A stretch of DNA of 64,000 bases from Streptomyces qaidamensis (GTDB lineage: Bacteria > Actinomycetota > Actinomycetes > Streptomycetales > Streptomycetaceae): positions 4,960,001 through 5,024,000 of the forward strand of contig NZ_CP015098.1 in assembly GCF_001611795.1 (NCBI RefSeq). The letters run 5' to 3'. The first letter of the stretch is position 1. Each line of letters starts with the position of its first letter. Shown one piece after another: positions 9,331 through 19,060 of the stretch. A model generated the notes under the pieces. It ran no database searches. It was given only the letters and a program-made list of their open reading frames with translations, and was not told the origin of the DNA. The position numbers and the translations under genes were made by a program.

Positions 9331-10548
9331 GTGTTCTCTGCCTATCGGCGGCTGTTTTCCGAACCCGGAATTCGACCCCTTATGGCCGTGGGGTTGCTGG
9401 CGAAAATGCCCGGCCTCGGTATCTCGTCGGTCCTCATCCTGCACGTGGTGGGAAACATGGACCGCGGCTTCGGTGCGGGAAGCCTGGTGGCCGCGTTCTG
9501 GACGGCCGGCGCGGGCCTGGGAGCCCCACTCCAGGGCCGTGGTCTCGACCGCTACGGTCTGCGCAAGGTCTTCGGGCTGCTGGTGATCGCCCAGTCGCTG
9601 TTCTGGGGGCTGGCCCACTTCCTGCCGTTCCCCGCCCTGGTCGCCACCGCGTTCATCGGCGGCCTGACCACGCTGCCCGCCTTCACGGTCATCCGCCTGG
9701 CCCTGGCCAACATGGTCACCGAGGAGAACCGGCACACCGCCTATGCGGTCGAGGCGATCACCACCGACGTCGCCTACATGGCGGGCCCGTCCTTCGGCAT
9801 CCTGCTCGCCACCCTGGCGTCGCCCACGGTGGCGTTCCTGGCCATGGGCACGCTGCTGTTCGCCGCGGGCTGCGCGTACCTGCTGCTCGACCCGCCCCTC
9901 AAGGCGGCACGTCCGGCGGCGGACGGCCCCAAGCCCCGGCTGCGCAGCTGGCTGACCGCGCGGATGGTGTGCGCCCTGAGCATCACCGTCGCCACCTCGA
10001 TCGCGGTGATCGGCTTCGAGGTCGCGGCCATCGGCACCCTGCAGAAGTCCGGTCAGCTGCAGTGGAGCTGGCTGCTGCTGGTGGTCGCGGGCCTGGCTTC
10101 CGTGGCCGGCGGCTTCCTCTACGGAGGCATGCGCCGCCCGCCGTCGGTCTTCGCGATCGGCGCGCTCCTCGGTGTGCTCTGCATCCCGATCGGCCTCGCG
10201 TCCGAGTGGTACTGGCTGTGCGTGTTCGCCATCCCGGCCAACCTCCTGGTGGCACCCGCCCTGTCGGCCAGTGCCGGCGCCGTGAGCGGGCTCGCACCCG
10301 ACGACAGCAAGGGCGTGGCCATGGGCACGTACGCCAGCGCGATCCTGGTCGGCAACGTGGTCGGTTCGCCGCTGGCCGGCACGGTCCTCGACCACGGTGG
10401 CCCCGCTGCCTCCTTCGCCGCGTTCGGTGCCACCGCCGCGCTCATAGCCGGCCTGGCCTACCTCTGTGACCTGCGACTCCGGAGCAAGGGGAGCGACACC
10501 CCCGATGCGCGGAGCGAACACCTGGAGTCCTCGGGAGCCCTGCAGTGA
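9331..10548 (+). CDS. MFS transporter, probable product exporter
   Basis: A 405-residue polytopic membrane protein with about twelve hydrophobic segments and the short charged loops typical of the major facilitator superfamily, for example an ALQ/GRGLDRYGLRK-type loop after the second helix. It starts with GTG 9331 behind AAGAGG. Its stop overlaps the GTG of the next ATP-grasp gene (GTGA). Its position inside the biosynthetic operon suggests export of, and self-resistance to, the product. No substrate can be read from the sequence. Confidence 0.85.
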   Translation: MFSAYRRLFSEPGIRPLMAVGLLAKMPGLGISSVLILHVVGNMDRGFGAGSLVAAFWTAGAGLGAPLQGRGLDRYGLRKVFGLLVIAQSLFWGLAHFLPFPALVATAFIGGLTTLPAFTVIRLALANMVTEENRHTAYAVEAITTDVAYMAGPSFGILLATLASPTVAFLAMGTLLFAAGCAYLLLDPPLKAARPAADGPKPRLRSWLTARMVCALSITVATSIAVIGFEVAAIGTLQKSGQLQWSWLLLVVAGLASVAGGFLYGGMRRPPSVFAIGALLGVLCIPIGLASEWYWLCVFAIPANLLVAPALSASAGAVSGLAPDDSKGVAMGTYASAILVGNVVGSPLAGTVLDHGGPAASFAAFGATAALIAGLAYLCDLRLRSKGSDTPDARSEHLESSGALQ

Positions 10549-11777
10549 AGATCGCGATCGTCGACGGTTACTCGACCGGCAGCATCCTTGTGAAGAAGCT
10601 GCGCGAGCGAGGCGTGGAGTGCGTCCACCTGCGGAGTCAGGAGGTGCCGCCCGCCCGCCTGCTGCCCTCCTTCGTGCCGGACTACTACGCGGCGGATCTC
10701 GGATGGTTCTCCGACCTGGACGACGCCGTACGGGCGTTGAAGGTGGCGGAGGTCGACCGGGTGGTGGCCGGGGCCGAGTGCGGGGTGGTGCTCGCGGACA
10801 CGCTCGCCCATGAACTCGGCCTGCCCGGCAACGAGTTCGACGGCATCGAGGCCAGGCGCGACAAGTACCTGATGGCCAGCAGGCTCGCCGCGGCGGGGCT
10901 GGCCGCCCCGGTGAGCTTCAACACCACCGACCCCGCGGCCGCCGTCGAGTGGTTCACCACCGCCGGCTCCCCGGTCGTCGTCAAGCCGGCGGCCAGCGCC
11001 GGCACGGACAACGTGCACATCTGCTCCACCGCGGAAGAGGTGCGGTCCGCCTGCGAGGCGGTCATGCGCAGCAACGACTACTTCGGGAACCCGAACCCGT
11101 CGGCGGTGGTGCAGAAGTTCCTGGCCGGCACGGAGTACATAGTCAACACCGTCTCTGTGGACGGCGTGCAGAAGGTGTCCGACGTCTGGCTCTCGGCGAA
11201 GACCGCCGGCCCGACCGGAGCACCGCTGTACGACTACCAGCAGCCCCTGCCGGTGACGGCCCCGCACGTCGCGGAACTGATCGACTACGTGGTGTCGGCC
11301 GTCACAGCGCTCGGCATCACCAATGGCGCCGCGCACAGCGAGGTGATGCTCACCGAGGACGGCCCGGTGCTGATCGAGACCGGGGCGCGGCTCATGGGCG
11401 CGATGCTGCCCGACGTGATCGAGCGCCACTCCGGCACGTCCCACGTGGAGCTGCTCGCCCTGGCGCTCACGGACCAGGAAGGGTTCCACGCCTTCCGGGA
11501 CCGTGACGTGTCCTGGAGCAGGACCGTGCGCAACATCTGGCTGATCAACAGCAGCGCCGGCGTGTCGTCCGCGTGGCACGACCGCTTCTCGGGCCTGCCC
11601 TCTTTCGACCGGCTGGTCACGGGCCTGCGCGAGGGCGCACCGGTGCGGCGTACGGTCGACATGGCGACCTCTCCCGGTTACGTGTCCCTCGTCGCCGGCA
11701 CGGAGGCCGAACTCGACCGCGATCAGGCGGCGATCCGTGCCCTGGAATCCAACGGACTGTATGCCGAAGGACCCTGA
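10545..11777 (+). CDS. ATP-grasp amino acid/peptide ligase (copy 2)
   Basis: A 410-residue ATP-grasp ligase paralogous to the one at 7006: same length class, N-terminus IAIVDGYSTGSILV, nucleotide-binding strand SPVVVKPAASAGTDNV and metal segment VLIETGARLMGAM. It starts with GTG 10545 overlapping the transporter stop, so it is translationally coupled. Two diverged ligases suggest two separate amide-bond or amino-acid activation steps, or hetero-dipeptide assembly, in addition to the NRPS. The substrate is unknown. Confidence 0.85.
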   Translation: MKIAIVDGYSTGSILVKKLRERGVECVHLRSQEVPPARLLPSFVPDYYAADLGWFSDLDDAVRALKVAEVDRVVAGAECGVVLADTLAHELGLPGNEFDGIEARRDKYLMASRLAAAGLAAPVSFNTTDPAAAVEWFTTAGSPVVVKPAASAGTDNVHICSTAEEVRSACEAVMRSNDYFGNPNPSAVVQKFLAGTEYIVNTVSVDGVQKVSDVWLSAKTAGPTGAPLYDYQQPLPVTAPHVAELIDYVVSAVTALGITNGAAHSEVMLTEDGPVLIETGARLMGAMLPDVIERHSGTSHVELLALALTDQEGFHAFRDRDVSWSRTVRNIWLINSSAGVSSAWHDRFSGLPSFDRLVTGLREGAPVRRTVDMATSPGYVSLVAGTEAELDRDQAAIRALESNGLYAEGP

Positions 11778-11984
11778 GGCCGGGGCCCGACCTGCGCCCC
11801 GGCAGACCACCACCCTCGTTCCGCAGCCGCCCGAGCTCTCCGGCCCGGGCGGCTTCGTCATGCCGCAGGGCCCGCCTCCGGGCCCCGGAGCCACGCTTGA
11901 TTCCCGCTTGAGCACCTCCGCATAGCGTCCAGCGGGTGTTGTCCCCCTCGCCGACTCTGTTCGAAGAATGGATGTGTCTTCCTG

Positions 11985-14645
11985 GTGCTCATCAGCCGCA
12001 ATGAAAGCAGCCGCTCATGGCGCGAGGTCAGGATCGCCTGCGCAAGCGTCATCCGGGATTTGCAGGCCCGCGGCGTCGACGACTCCCATCGGGTCCTGCT
12101 CTCGTCCGCGAACTCCGCGGCCTCGGTGCTCACGACGTTCGCGCTCATGGAGCTCGGAGTGTCCGTCGGGCTCGTGGACCGCGGGGTGACGCCGAACCAG
12201 TTCGCACGCCTGGTGGAGGAGGCCGATGCGGACTTCTTCGTCTCGGACCACGAGGAGTCGGTGCCCGCGTTCGAGGGGCTCGACGCGCACTGGATCCCTC
12301 TGCGGGAACTCGACGCGGCGGCACAGCGCGATGCCGGTGAGCCCGCGGAGCTCTCGTTCGACCGCTGGGCCCGGCGCTCCGACGCCCTGATCGTGTGGAC
12401 GTCGGGAAGCCTCGGACGCCCCAAGGGCATCGTGCGGTCCGGCAGCTCGGTACTCGCCAACGTGTCCCGCACGCAGGACCGGATGAAGTACACCGAGTCC
12501 GACGTACTGCTGCCCCTGCTGCCGTTCACGCACCAGTACGGTCTCTCCATCCTGCTCCTGTGGTGGCAGGCGAAGGCGAGCCTCGCTCTGCTGCCGAGCC
12601 GGCGCACCGACCTGGCCCTCGAAGCCATCGTCGACCTGGGCGTCACGGTCGTGGACTCCGTTCCCGCCGTGTACGAGGGAATCCTGCGCCTGCTGGACCG
12701 CGGGCACACCAGCACCACTCTCCTCGAGTCCGTGCGCATGTGGTGTGTCGGCGGTGAACCGCTGCAGGACGACCTGCTGCGCCGCTTCACGGAGCAGATG
12801 GGCCGGCCGCTGCTGGACGGATACGGCAGTTCCGAGGCGGGCAACATCGCGCTGGCCGCGCCCGACAACCCGCGGCTCTGCGGCCGGCCGCTCGCCGGGA
12901 TCACGGTCACCGTGGTGGACGACGAGGACCGCCCCCTGCCGGCCGGCGAAGTCGGCGAAGTGATCGTCCACACCCCCGACATCATGGTGGGGATGCTGGA
13001 GCCGGGCGGCCGCGTGCGCGAGAGCCAGCGTGCCGTGCACCGGACGCAGGACCTGGGTTTCCTCGACGCGAACGGCAACCTGCGGGTGCTGGGACGCAAG
13101 GCCGCGGTCCACCGCTTCGGAAACACGCTCTACCCGGATGCCATCACGGCCAAGGCCAGCGAATGCGGTCGTCCGGTGCGCGTCATACCCGTGGAGAACG
13201 GCCGCTACGGCACGGACCTCGTCTTCGTCGTCGCGGATCCGGACGAGCGTCCGGCGGCTCACTGGCGCCGCGTGTTCGCCGACCTCGTCGCCGAGTTCGA
13301 GCAGCCGAACAAGGTGCTCGTGGTCAAGCAGTTCCCCGAGCACACCAACGGAAAGGCCAACCTCACCGCTCTGCGGTACATGGCACAGGCCGCTCTCCGG
13401 AGCCGCCCGGAGAAGACGGCCGCACAGCAGACGACGGCCAAGCCCGCCGAGCAGGCCATCCCGTTCGGCGACCGAATCACCGTGCTGCAGGACGTGGCCA
13501 GGCTCCTCAGCGAGCGCAGGTCCGAGATCCTCGGCATCCTCACCGAGGTCTGCAACCACCGGACCGCCACGGATGAGATCGACGCGTCCATCGAAGCGCT
13601 CGAAGGCGCGGTGGCCGAGGTGTCGCGCTACGGTCCGCAGGCGGTCGGCCAGACCGGTGTCCTGATGCCCTCGAACATCCCCCTGTACGGCTACATCCTC
13701 TACGTCGTCATCCCCAGCCTCTACAGCCAGAGGGTCGTCTTCCGGCCCTCCCGGATGATCGACGCGCAGACCAGGGCGCTGCACAAGCTGATCGGCACCG
13801 TCCACGGACTGCCCCTGGTGCTCGACGACAGCGGCCAGCGCGAGTTCATGGAGAACGTGGGCACGAAGTCCGACGTCCTCGTCTTCACGGGTTCGTACGA
13901 GAACGCCGAGACGATCCGCGAGCAGCTGCCCCGCGACACGGTGTTCTGCTTCTTCGGCCAGGGCATCAACCCGTTCGTCGTCGGTGCCGACGCGGACCTC
14001 GGCAAAGCGGTCGACGGCCTGGTCAAGGTCCGCATGCTCAACTCCGGACAGGACTGCTTCGGGCCCGACGTGGTGTTCGTCCACACCTCGGTGAGCGCGC
14101 AGTTCTGCAACCTGCTGTCCCGGCGGGTCGAGGCGCTGCGCCTCGGCACCCCCCACGACGCCACCGCCGACTACAGCGCCATGTTCTACGACGAGGCGTT
14201 CGCGTCGACGCTGGACTACCTGTGCGAGAAGCGGGAGTTCATCGCCGCGGGCGGCCGTATCGACGTCGTGGACCGGCACGTGCGGCCCACCGTCCTGATC
14301 CACCCGACGGACGACCCCTTCCTGCCGCCGGAGATGTTCGCGCCCGTCTTCAACGTCGTGCCCTACTCCTCGGAGGAGTGGCTGAACGAGCTGCTCCGCC
14401 ATCCCTACTACGCCGAACGCGCCATGGCGGCCACGGTGTTCGGCTCCCTGCCCGACACCGTCGGGGCCCTCAGGGACCGCCACATGGTGAGCGTCGACGA
14501 AACCCTGATCGACATCGAGAGCGGCAACCATCCGTTCGGCGGCCGTGGAATCCGTGCCAACTACATCTCCGTCGGCCGCAAGCGGCACACCGAACCGCTG
14601 CTCCTGTCGAAGGCCGTCGCCGACCACCTGCCGGGGAAGTCATGA
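11985..14645 (+). CDS. AMP-ligase / aldehyde dehydrogenase-fold fusion protein
   Basis: An 886-residue two-part protein. The N-terminal half (about 1-465) is an acyl-adenylate-forming enzyme: VWTSGSLGRPKG near 137, LLDGYGSSEAGN, and hinge-region GRKAAVHRFGNTLYP. The C-terminal half (about 500-886) resembles the aldehyde dehydrogenase/acyl reductase fold, with a catalytic-type Cys in NSGQDCFGPD near 690 and a C-terminal SGNHPFGGRG segment. A plausible reaction is adenylation of an acid followed by transfer to Cys and reduction, or the reverse oxidation of an aldehyde. GTG 11985 is the first in-frame start, and the AMP-ligase N-terminus is slightly short. A 207-nt gap upstream may hold an internal promoter. 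The stop overlaps the ThDP gene (ATGA). Confidence 0.75.
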   Translation: MLISRNESSRSWREVRIACASVIRDLQARGVDDSHRVLLSSANSAASVLTTFALMELGVSVGLVDRGVTPNQFARLVEEADADFFVSDHEESVPAFEGLDAHWIPLRELDAAAQRDAGEPAELSFDRWARRSDALIVWTSGSLGRPKGIVRSGSSVLANVSRTQDRMKYTESDVLLPLLPFTHQYGLSILLLWWQAKASLALLPSRRTDLALEAIVDLGVTVVDSVPAVYEGILRLLDRGHTSTTLLESVRMWCVGGEPLQDDLLRRFTEQMGRPLLDGYGSSEAGNIALAAPDNPRLCGRPLAGITVTVVDDEDRPLPAGEVGEVIVHTPDIMVGMLEPGGRVRESQRAVHRTQDLGFLDANGNLRVLGRKAAVHRFGNTLYPDAITAKASECGRPVRVIPVENGRYGTDLVFVVADPDERPAAHWRRVFADLVAEFEQPNKVLVVKQFPEHTNGKANLTALRYMAQAALRSRPEKTAAQQTTAKPAEQAIPFGDRITVLQDVARLLSERRSEILGILTEVCNHRTATDEIDASIEALEGAVAEVSRYGPQAVGQTGVLMPSNIPLYGYILYVVIPSLYSQRVVFRPSRMIDAQTRALHKLIGTVHGLPLVLDDSGQREFMENVGTKSDVLVFTGSYENAETIREQLPRDTVFCFFGQGINPFVVGADADLGKAVDGLVKVRMLNSGQDCFGPDVVFVHTSVSAQFCNLLSRRVEALRLGTPHDATADYSAMFYDEAFASTLDYLCEKREFIAAGGRIDVVDRHVRPTVLIHPTDDPFLPPEMFAPVFNVVPYSSEEWLNELLRHPYYAERAMAATVFGSLPDTVGALRDRHMVSVDETLIDIESGNHPFGGRGIRANYISVGRKRHTEPLLLSKAVADHLPGKS

Positions 14646-16363
14646 GCAACGAAACCACCACGTCCGCGGCCGCCGCCTGGTCCGTCGCCGCCTCGGTCCT
14701 GACCGCGTCCGGAGTGCGGACCGTGTTCGGTCTCCCCGGCGACGACATGTACGCGCTGGAAGCGGCGCACGAGGCGGGGATCCGTTTCGTCCTGTGCCGC
14801 GACCAGCGCAACGCGGTGTTCATGGCCACCGGCTGGGCGATCCAGTCGGGGGAGGTCGGCGTGGCCGTCGTGGGCAAGGGCCCGGCCGTGACGAACACGG
14901 TCACCGGACTGCTGGAGTCGGCGGCGTCCGCCGCCCCCGTGCTCCTGCTCAGCGGCGGCACCGGGGCGCGGCACCGGGGCAGCGGGGCGTTCCAGGAACT
15001 CGACCAGCTCGCCGTCGTGGCACCGCTGGTCAAGTACGCGGCCCGGGTGGATCACCCGGACCGGCTGCTGCCCACGCTCCGACGCGCCCTCCTCGTCGCC
15101 CGCCACGAGCGGGGGCCCGTGTACGTCGAGATACCGGAGCACCTGCTCTGCGAGACCCCGCTCGCGGTACCGGCGGCACCGGACGTCTCCGAGCTCCCCC
15201 ACGAGATCGTCACGCGAGGCGACTCCGCCGTCCTGGAGACGCTGCGGTCCGCCCGCCGCCCGGTCCTGCTCGTCGGCGGAGGCATGCGCCACGAGAACGG
15301 CGGCCGCGACGTGGAGCGGCTGGCCGAGCGGCTGGGCGCCGCGGTCTTCAGCACGGCGTCCGGCCGCGGCTCCGTCGACGAGGCGTCGCCGTACTTCTGC
15401 GGTCTCGCCGGGCTCTACACACCGGAGCAGGCGGCGCGGCTCTGGCAGGAGACCGACTGCGTCGTCGCCCTGGGCAGCCGGCTCGAGGAGACGGCCACGT
15501 TCCAGTGGCCCGACACCATCGGGCGCGACGTCCCCGTGGTCCAGGTGAACATGGCGGCGGCCGACTTCGCGACCGCGTTCCAGGGGCCCAAGGCCCTCGC
15601 TCCCGCCGGGGCGACCGTACGGTCCTGGCTGGCGCAGCTGCCCGCCGAGCCCGCCGACCCGCAGTGGACGGCGACCGTCCGCTCCGTGCACACCGAACTG
15701 CACACCGCACACCAGGAGTTGCTCGACGGACTCGCGCGCTCCGCCGACCTGCACATCGCCGAAGTGCTCCGTGCCCTGGACACCGAACTCCCCGCCGACC
15801 GGATCCTGGTGCAGGAGAACGGCCTGCAGGACATGTGGTCGTACAAGTACCCGCTGTACGCCTGTACCTCGGGGGCCGGTTCCGTCGTCCCGTCCGAGCA
15901 GACGAGCCTGGGCTTCGGCGCGGCCGCCGCACTCGGGGTCAAACTCGCCGCCCCGGAGCGAGCGGTGGTGGCGTTCGTCGGGGACGGCGCGTTCACCATG
16001 GCGGGAGCCGACCTGTCCACCGCGGTGAAGAACAGCGGCGGCGGCCTGCTCTACGTGGTGCTGCGCAACGGCGGCTACGGCTGGCTGCAGGTGCAGCTCG
16101 ACCAGCGGGAGAACCCGGTGGGCGACCACGCGTTCGTCGACCCCGAATCCGTAGGGGCGCAGGCGCCGCAGATCCCCGGACTGCACCAGGTGACCGTGTG
16201 GGACAAGGAGTCCCTCGCCGCCGACATCGCGCAGGCATGGCAGAAGTGCGCCGCCGGAGAGGTGGTCGTCCTGAACGTGCCGGTGCGGCTGAGCGACGCC
16301 ATGTTCGGCGCGGACGTGGCCGGCGGCGACTTCCCCCAGATCGCGGGATCAGGCGATGAGTGA
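14642..16363 (+). CDS. ThDP-dependent enzyme, acetolactate synthase-like, with altered catalytic position
   Basis: A 573-residue thiamine-diphosphate enzyme with the usual Pyr, central and PP domains. The ThDP/Mg motif is GDGAFTMAGAD (about 446) ending in LRNGGYG. The N-terminal FGLPGDDMYAL matches the start of the Pyr domain. In most relatives the segment reads R-H-E-x-x-A-x-x-M-A, and that Glu activates the cofactor aminopyrimidine. Here it reads R-D-Q-R-N-A-V-F-M-A, so Glu is Gln at about residue 55. Glyoxylate carboligase is the known precedent for losing this Glu. It may perform a decarboxylation or carboligation supplying a building block, acting with the preceding ligase/ALDH fusion to which it is translationally coupled. 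Confidence 0.85.
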   Translation: MSNETTTSAAAAWSVAASVLTASGVRTVFGLPGDDMYALEAAHEAGIRFVLCRDQRNAVFMATGWAIQSGEVGVAVVGKGPAVTNTVTGLLESAASAAPVLLLSGGTGARHRGSGAFQELDQLAVVAPLVKYAARVDHPDRLLPTLRRALLVARHERGPVYVEIPEHLLCETPLAVPAAPDVSELPHEIVTRGDSAVLETLRSARRPVLLVGGGMRHENGGRDVERLAERLGAAVFSTASGRGSVDEASPYFCGLAGLYTPEQAARLWQETDCVVALGSRLEETATFQWPDTIGRDVPVVQVNMAAADFATAFQGPKALAPAGATVRSWLAQLPAEPADPQWTATVRSVHTELHTAHQELLDGLARSADLHIAEVLRALDTELPADRILVQENGLQDMWSYKYPLYACTSGAGSVVPSEQTSLGFGAAAALGVKLAAPERAVVAFVGDGAFTMAGADLSTAVKNSGGGLLYVVLRNGGYGWLQVQLDQRENPVGDHAFVDPESVGAQAPQIPGLHQVTVWDKESLAADIAQAWQKCAAGEVVVLNVPVRLSDAMFGADVAGGDFPQIAGSGDE

Positions 16364-17645
16364 GGGGAAGAACGCGCCGGGCACCCGCACGGGGGAGCGC
16401 CGCAGGGTCGTCGTCACCGGCTGGGGGGCCGTCACACCCGTCGGTCTGTCCGTGGACGACACCTGGTCCGCCCTGACGGCCGGGAAGAGCGGCATCGCGC
16501 CGCTGACCGGTGTCGACACGACGGGCCTGCCCACCGACTTCGGGGGCGAGGTCAGGGGATTCGATCCGGCCCGCCACCTCGACCGGCCACGGATCCGGCG
16601 CACCGACGTCTACGCGCAGTACGCCTTCGCGGCGGCCGCCGAGGCGATGCGGCAGGCGGAACTGGACCTGGACGAGGCCACCGGACAGCGGACGGGCGTA
16701 CTGATCGGCAGCGGGTACGGGCCGGTGTCGTCCGTGGCCAGGCACCTCAACACCCTTGAGAAGCAAGGCATCCGGAAGGTCAGCCCCTTCGCCCAGATCA
16801 CCGGCGCCATGGACAGCGCCGCGTGTGAGATCAGCTTCGCGTACGGAGCGACGGGGCCGACCCGGGCCCTGAGCACGGCCTGCGCGTCGGGCGCGGACGC
16901 CATCGGCGAGGCCGCCCGCTGGATCAGGCACGGCGTGGTGGACGTCGCCCTGGCGGGCGGCGCCGAGCACATCTTCACCCGGCTCGAACTGGCCACGAGC
17001 TGCAACGCCCACGCCCTGTCGACCCGCACCGACGCACCGGCCGAGGCCTCACGCCCGTTCGACGGCGACCGGGACGGCTTCGTCATGAGCGCGGGAGCCG
17101 GTGTACTGGTCCTGGAATCGGAGGAACACGCGCTCGCCCGCGGCGCGACCATCCTGGCCGAGGTCGCCGGATACGGGTCCACCTCGGACGCGCACCACTG
17201 GACGGCGCCGCACCCCGAAGGCCGCGGTGCCCGGTCCGCCATGCGGGCGGCGCTCGCCGACGCCGCCCTGGAGCCCGCCGACGTGGACTACATCAACGCC
17301 CACGGCACCTCGACGCAGGCGAACGACAGCTCGGAGATCGAGTCGATCCGGGCCGTCTTCGGCGACCATGCCACGCGCATACCGATCAGTTCGACCAAGT
17401 CGATGACCGGCCACATGATCGGTGCCGCCGGCGCCGTCGAGGCCATCGTCGCCGGCCTGGCCGTCCGCAACTCCCTGGTACCGCCGACGATCAACTGCCA
17501 CCGTCCGATCGCCGACGACCTGAACTTCGTCCCGCACGAGGCGCAGGAGCACCGGGTCGACGTGGCGATGAGCAACTCCTTCGGTTTCGGCGGCCACAAC
17601 GCCGTACTCGTCCTGCGCGCCTGGGAGGCCGGCCGTGAGCACTGA
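16356..17645 (+). CDS. beta-ketoacyl-ACP synthase, FabF type
   Basis: A 429-residue KAS II-like condensing enzyme with an intact Cys-His-His active site: STACASGAD (Cys about 175), NAHGTSTQAND (His about 315) and KSMTGHMIGAAG (His about 352). The C-terminal NSFGFGGHNA is also typical. It overlaps the ThDP gene by 8 nt and the following condensation gene by 11 nt. Together with the FabI-like and MaoC-like genes downstream it forms most of a discrete acyl-elongation set. No dedicated ketoreductase or ACP is visible, so these would be shared with primary metabolism, or the carrier is the NRPS PCP. Confidence 0.9.
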   Translation: MSEGKNAPGTRTGERRRVVVTGWGAVTPVGLSVDDTWSALTAGKSGIAPLTGVDTTGLPTDFGGEVRGFDPARHLDRPRIRRTDVYAQYAFAAAAEAMRQAELDLDEATGQRTGVLIGSGYGPVSSVARHLNTLEKQGIRKVSPFAQITGAMDSAACEISFAYGATGPTRALSTACASGADAIGEAARWIRHGVVDVALAGGAEHIFTRLELATSCNAHALSTRTDAPAEASRPFDGDRDGFVMSAGAGVLVLESEEHALARGATILAEVAGYGSTSDAHHWTAPHPEGRGARSAMRAALADAALEPADVDYINAHGTSTQANDSSEIESIRAVFGDHATRIPISSTKSMTGHMIGAAGAVEAIVAGLAVRNSLVPPTINCHRPIADDLNFVPHEAQEHRVDVAMSNSFGFGGHNAVLVLRAWEAGREH

Positions 17646-18990
17646 CGACGCCGCCAGGGCCACACTGCCCGCCTACGGGATGCCGGTGCGCGGCCTGGCC
17701 AACGGTGAGACGGATGCCGACGGGTACCTGCGCAGGAATCCGGCGGACATGGCATGGAACCTGCTCCGCGTGAGCGGCCCGCTCGATGCCGGGCGGCTCG
17801 CCGAGGCCGTCGAGCGGGTGACGCTGGCCACGGACGTCCTGCATCTGCGGCTGCGGGCCACGGAGGAAGGCCCCTGCCTGGAACGGCAGGAGCCCGTCCC
17901 CGTGAAGCTGGAGGTCGTCGACCTCCCCGCCGTCGTGTCCGGCGGCCGGCTCAGCCAGGAGGCCGCCACCTTCCTGGCGCCGGTGTTCTTCGACAAGCCG
18001 GACCTGCGCAACGATCCGGTGGGGCGCGTGTGCCTGCTGCGGGCCACGGATCCCGCAGACGAGGGGGAACAGCTGCTCGCGTTCTCCTTCGACCACTCCG
18101 TCATCGACGGCTGGGCGCTCGGCCTGCTGGTCCGGGCCGTCGCCGGCGCCTGCCGGTCGGGTGACCACACCGTGCGCGGGCGCGGTTTCGAAGCCTTCCT
18201 GCACGACCTGCCCGCACACCGGGTCCGCGAGGAGAGCCTCGCCCGGTGGCGGGACCTGCTGGAGCCCCACCCGCTGCCGGGGCCCGCCCTGCGTCTGCCG
18301 GGCGGTGCGCCGGGAGGGCCTGAATCGTTCCTGGCCGACGGCACCTTCGACGGCGCACTTCCGGACCGGCTGGCCGCGGACCTCGCCGCCGTGGCGACGC
18401 GCACCGGGCTGAGCCGCGCCGAGGTGCTGTTCGCAGTCACCGCCCTCGCCGCGGGCCTGTGGGCGGACGGGCCGCAGCCGCTGCTCAGCCTGCGCCACGG
18501 CCACGCCAGGCCGGAGGACGTGCTGGTCATCGGCCCGCTGGTCGAGCCCTGCGTACTGCTTCCACCGAGCCCCGAGCCCCTCGGTGTCGGTGAGTGGATC
18601 ACTGCGCACTGCCACACCAACCGGCAACTGCCGCCCACGTACGGCAGGTCCATCCGCGAGGTCGCCCCGCTGGCACCCCGCAACGTGGGGGTCAACGTGC
18701 TGCCGCCCGCGCGCCCGGTCGTCCTCGCGCCGGGCGCGAAGGCCACGACCGCGACCCGCGACTTCCTCGCCCCGCTGTGGGCGGGGGAGCGTGCCGCCGG
18801 GCCGTCCACGGCAGCGGTGTGGATCAACTACTACATGGACCGTCCCGGCGTCGTCGAAGCGACCCTCACGTACGACACCCGCGTCCTGCCGGAGCCCGAG
18901 CCGCTGCTCGACGCCGTACTGGCGGTGGCCGCGGCCGCCGCGGACGAGCCCGGCCTACCGGTCACCGTCCTGCACGCGCGCCTGCGCTGA
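17635..18990 (+). CDS. stand-alone condensation-domain protein
   Basis: A 451-residue protein of the CAT/condensation superfamily. The catalytic motif is FDHSVIDGWA near 153, i.e. HxxxDG with Asp in place of the first His of HHxxxDG, which is tolerated in stand-alone members. Starts with GTG 17635 inside the ketosynthase gene. Such free-standing C proteins transfer an acyl or peptidyl group between carriers or onto a soluble amine, so this one could join the fatty-acid-like unit to the NRPS-bound peptide or release the product. Assignment rests on the motif and overall layout. Confidence 0.7.
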   Translation: MSTDDAARATLPAYGMPVRGLANGETDADGYLRRNPADMAWNLLRVSGPLDAGRLAEAVERVTLATDVLHLRLRATEEGPCLERQEPVPVKLEVVDLPAVVSGGRLSQEAATFLAPVFFDKPDLRNDPVGRVCLLRATDPADEGEQLLAFSFDHSVIDGWALGLLVRAVAGACRSGDHTVRGRGFEAFLHDLPAHRVREESLARWRDLLEPHPLPGPALRLPGGAPGGPESFLADGTFDGALPDRLAADLAAVATRTGLSRAEVLFAVTALAAGLWADGPQPLLSLRHGHARPEDVLVIGPLVEPCVLLPPSPEPLGVGEWITAHCHTNRQLPPTYGRSIREVAPLAPRNVGVNVLPPARPVVLAPGAKATTATRDFLAPLWAGERAAGPSTAAVWINYYMDRPGVVEATLTYDTRVLPEPEPLLDAVLAVAAAAADEPGLPVTVLHARLR

Positions 18991-19060
18991 GCGTGCCGGC
19001 CCCGGCCCGGGCGACCGAGGCCGGCACCGCACGGACCGAACATTGCGAAAGGTGGAAACC

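Noticed and set aside
12015..14627. 870-codon minus-strand open frame
   Set aside because: Mirror of the AMP-ligase/ALDH gene; composition is Arg/His/Val-rich shadow sequence.
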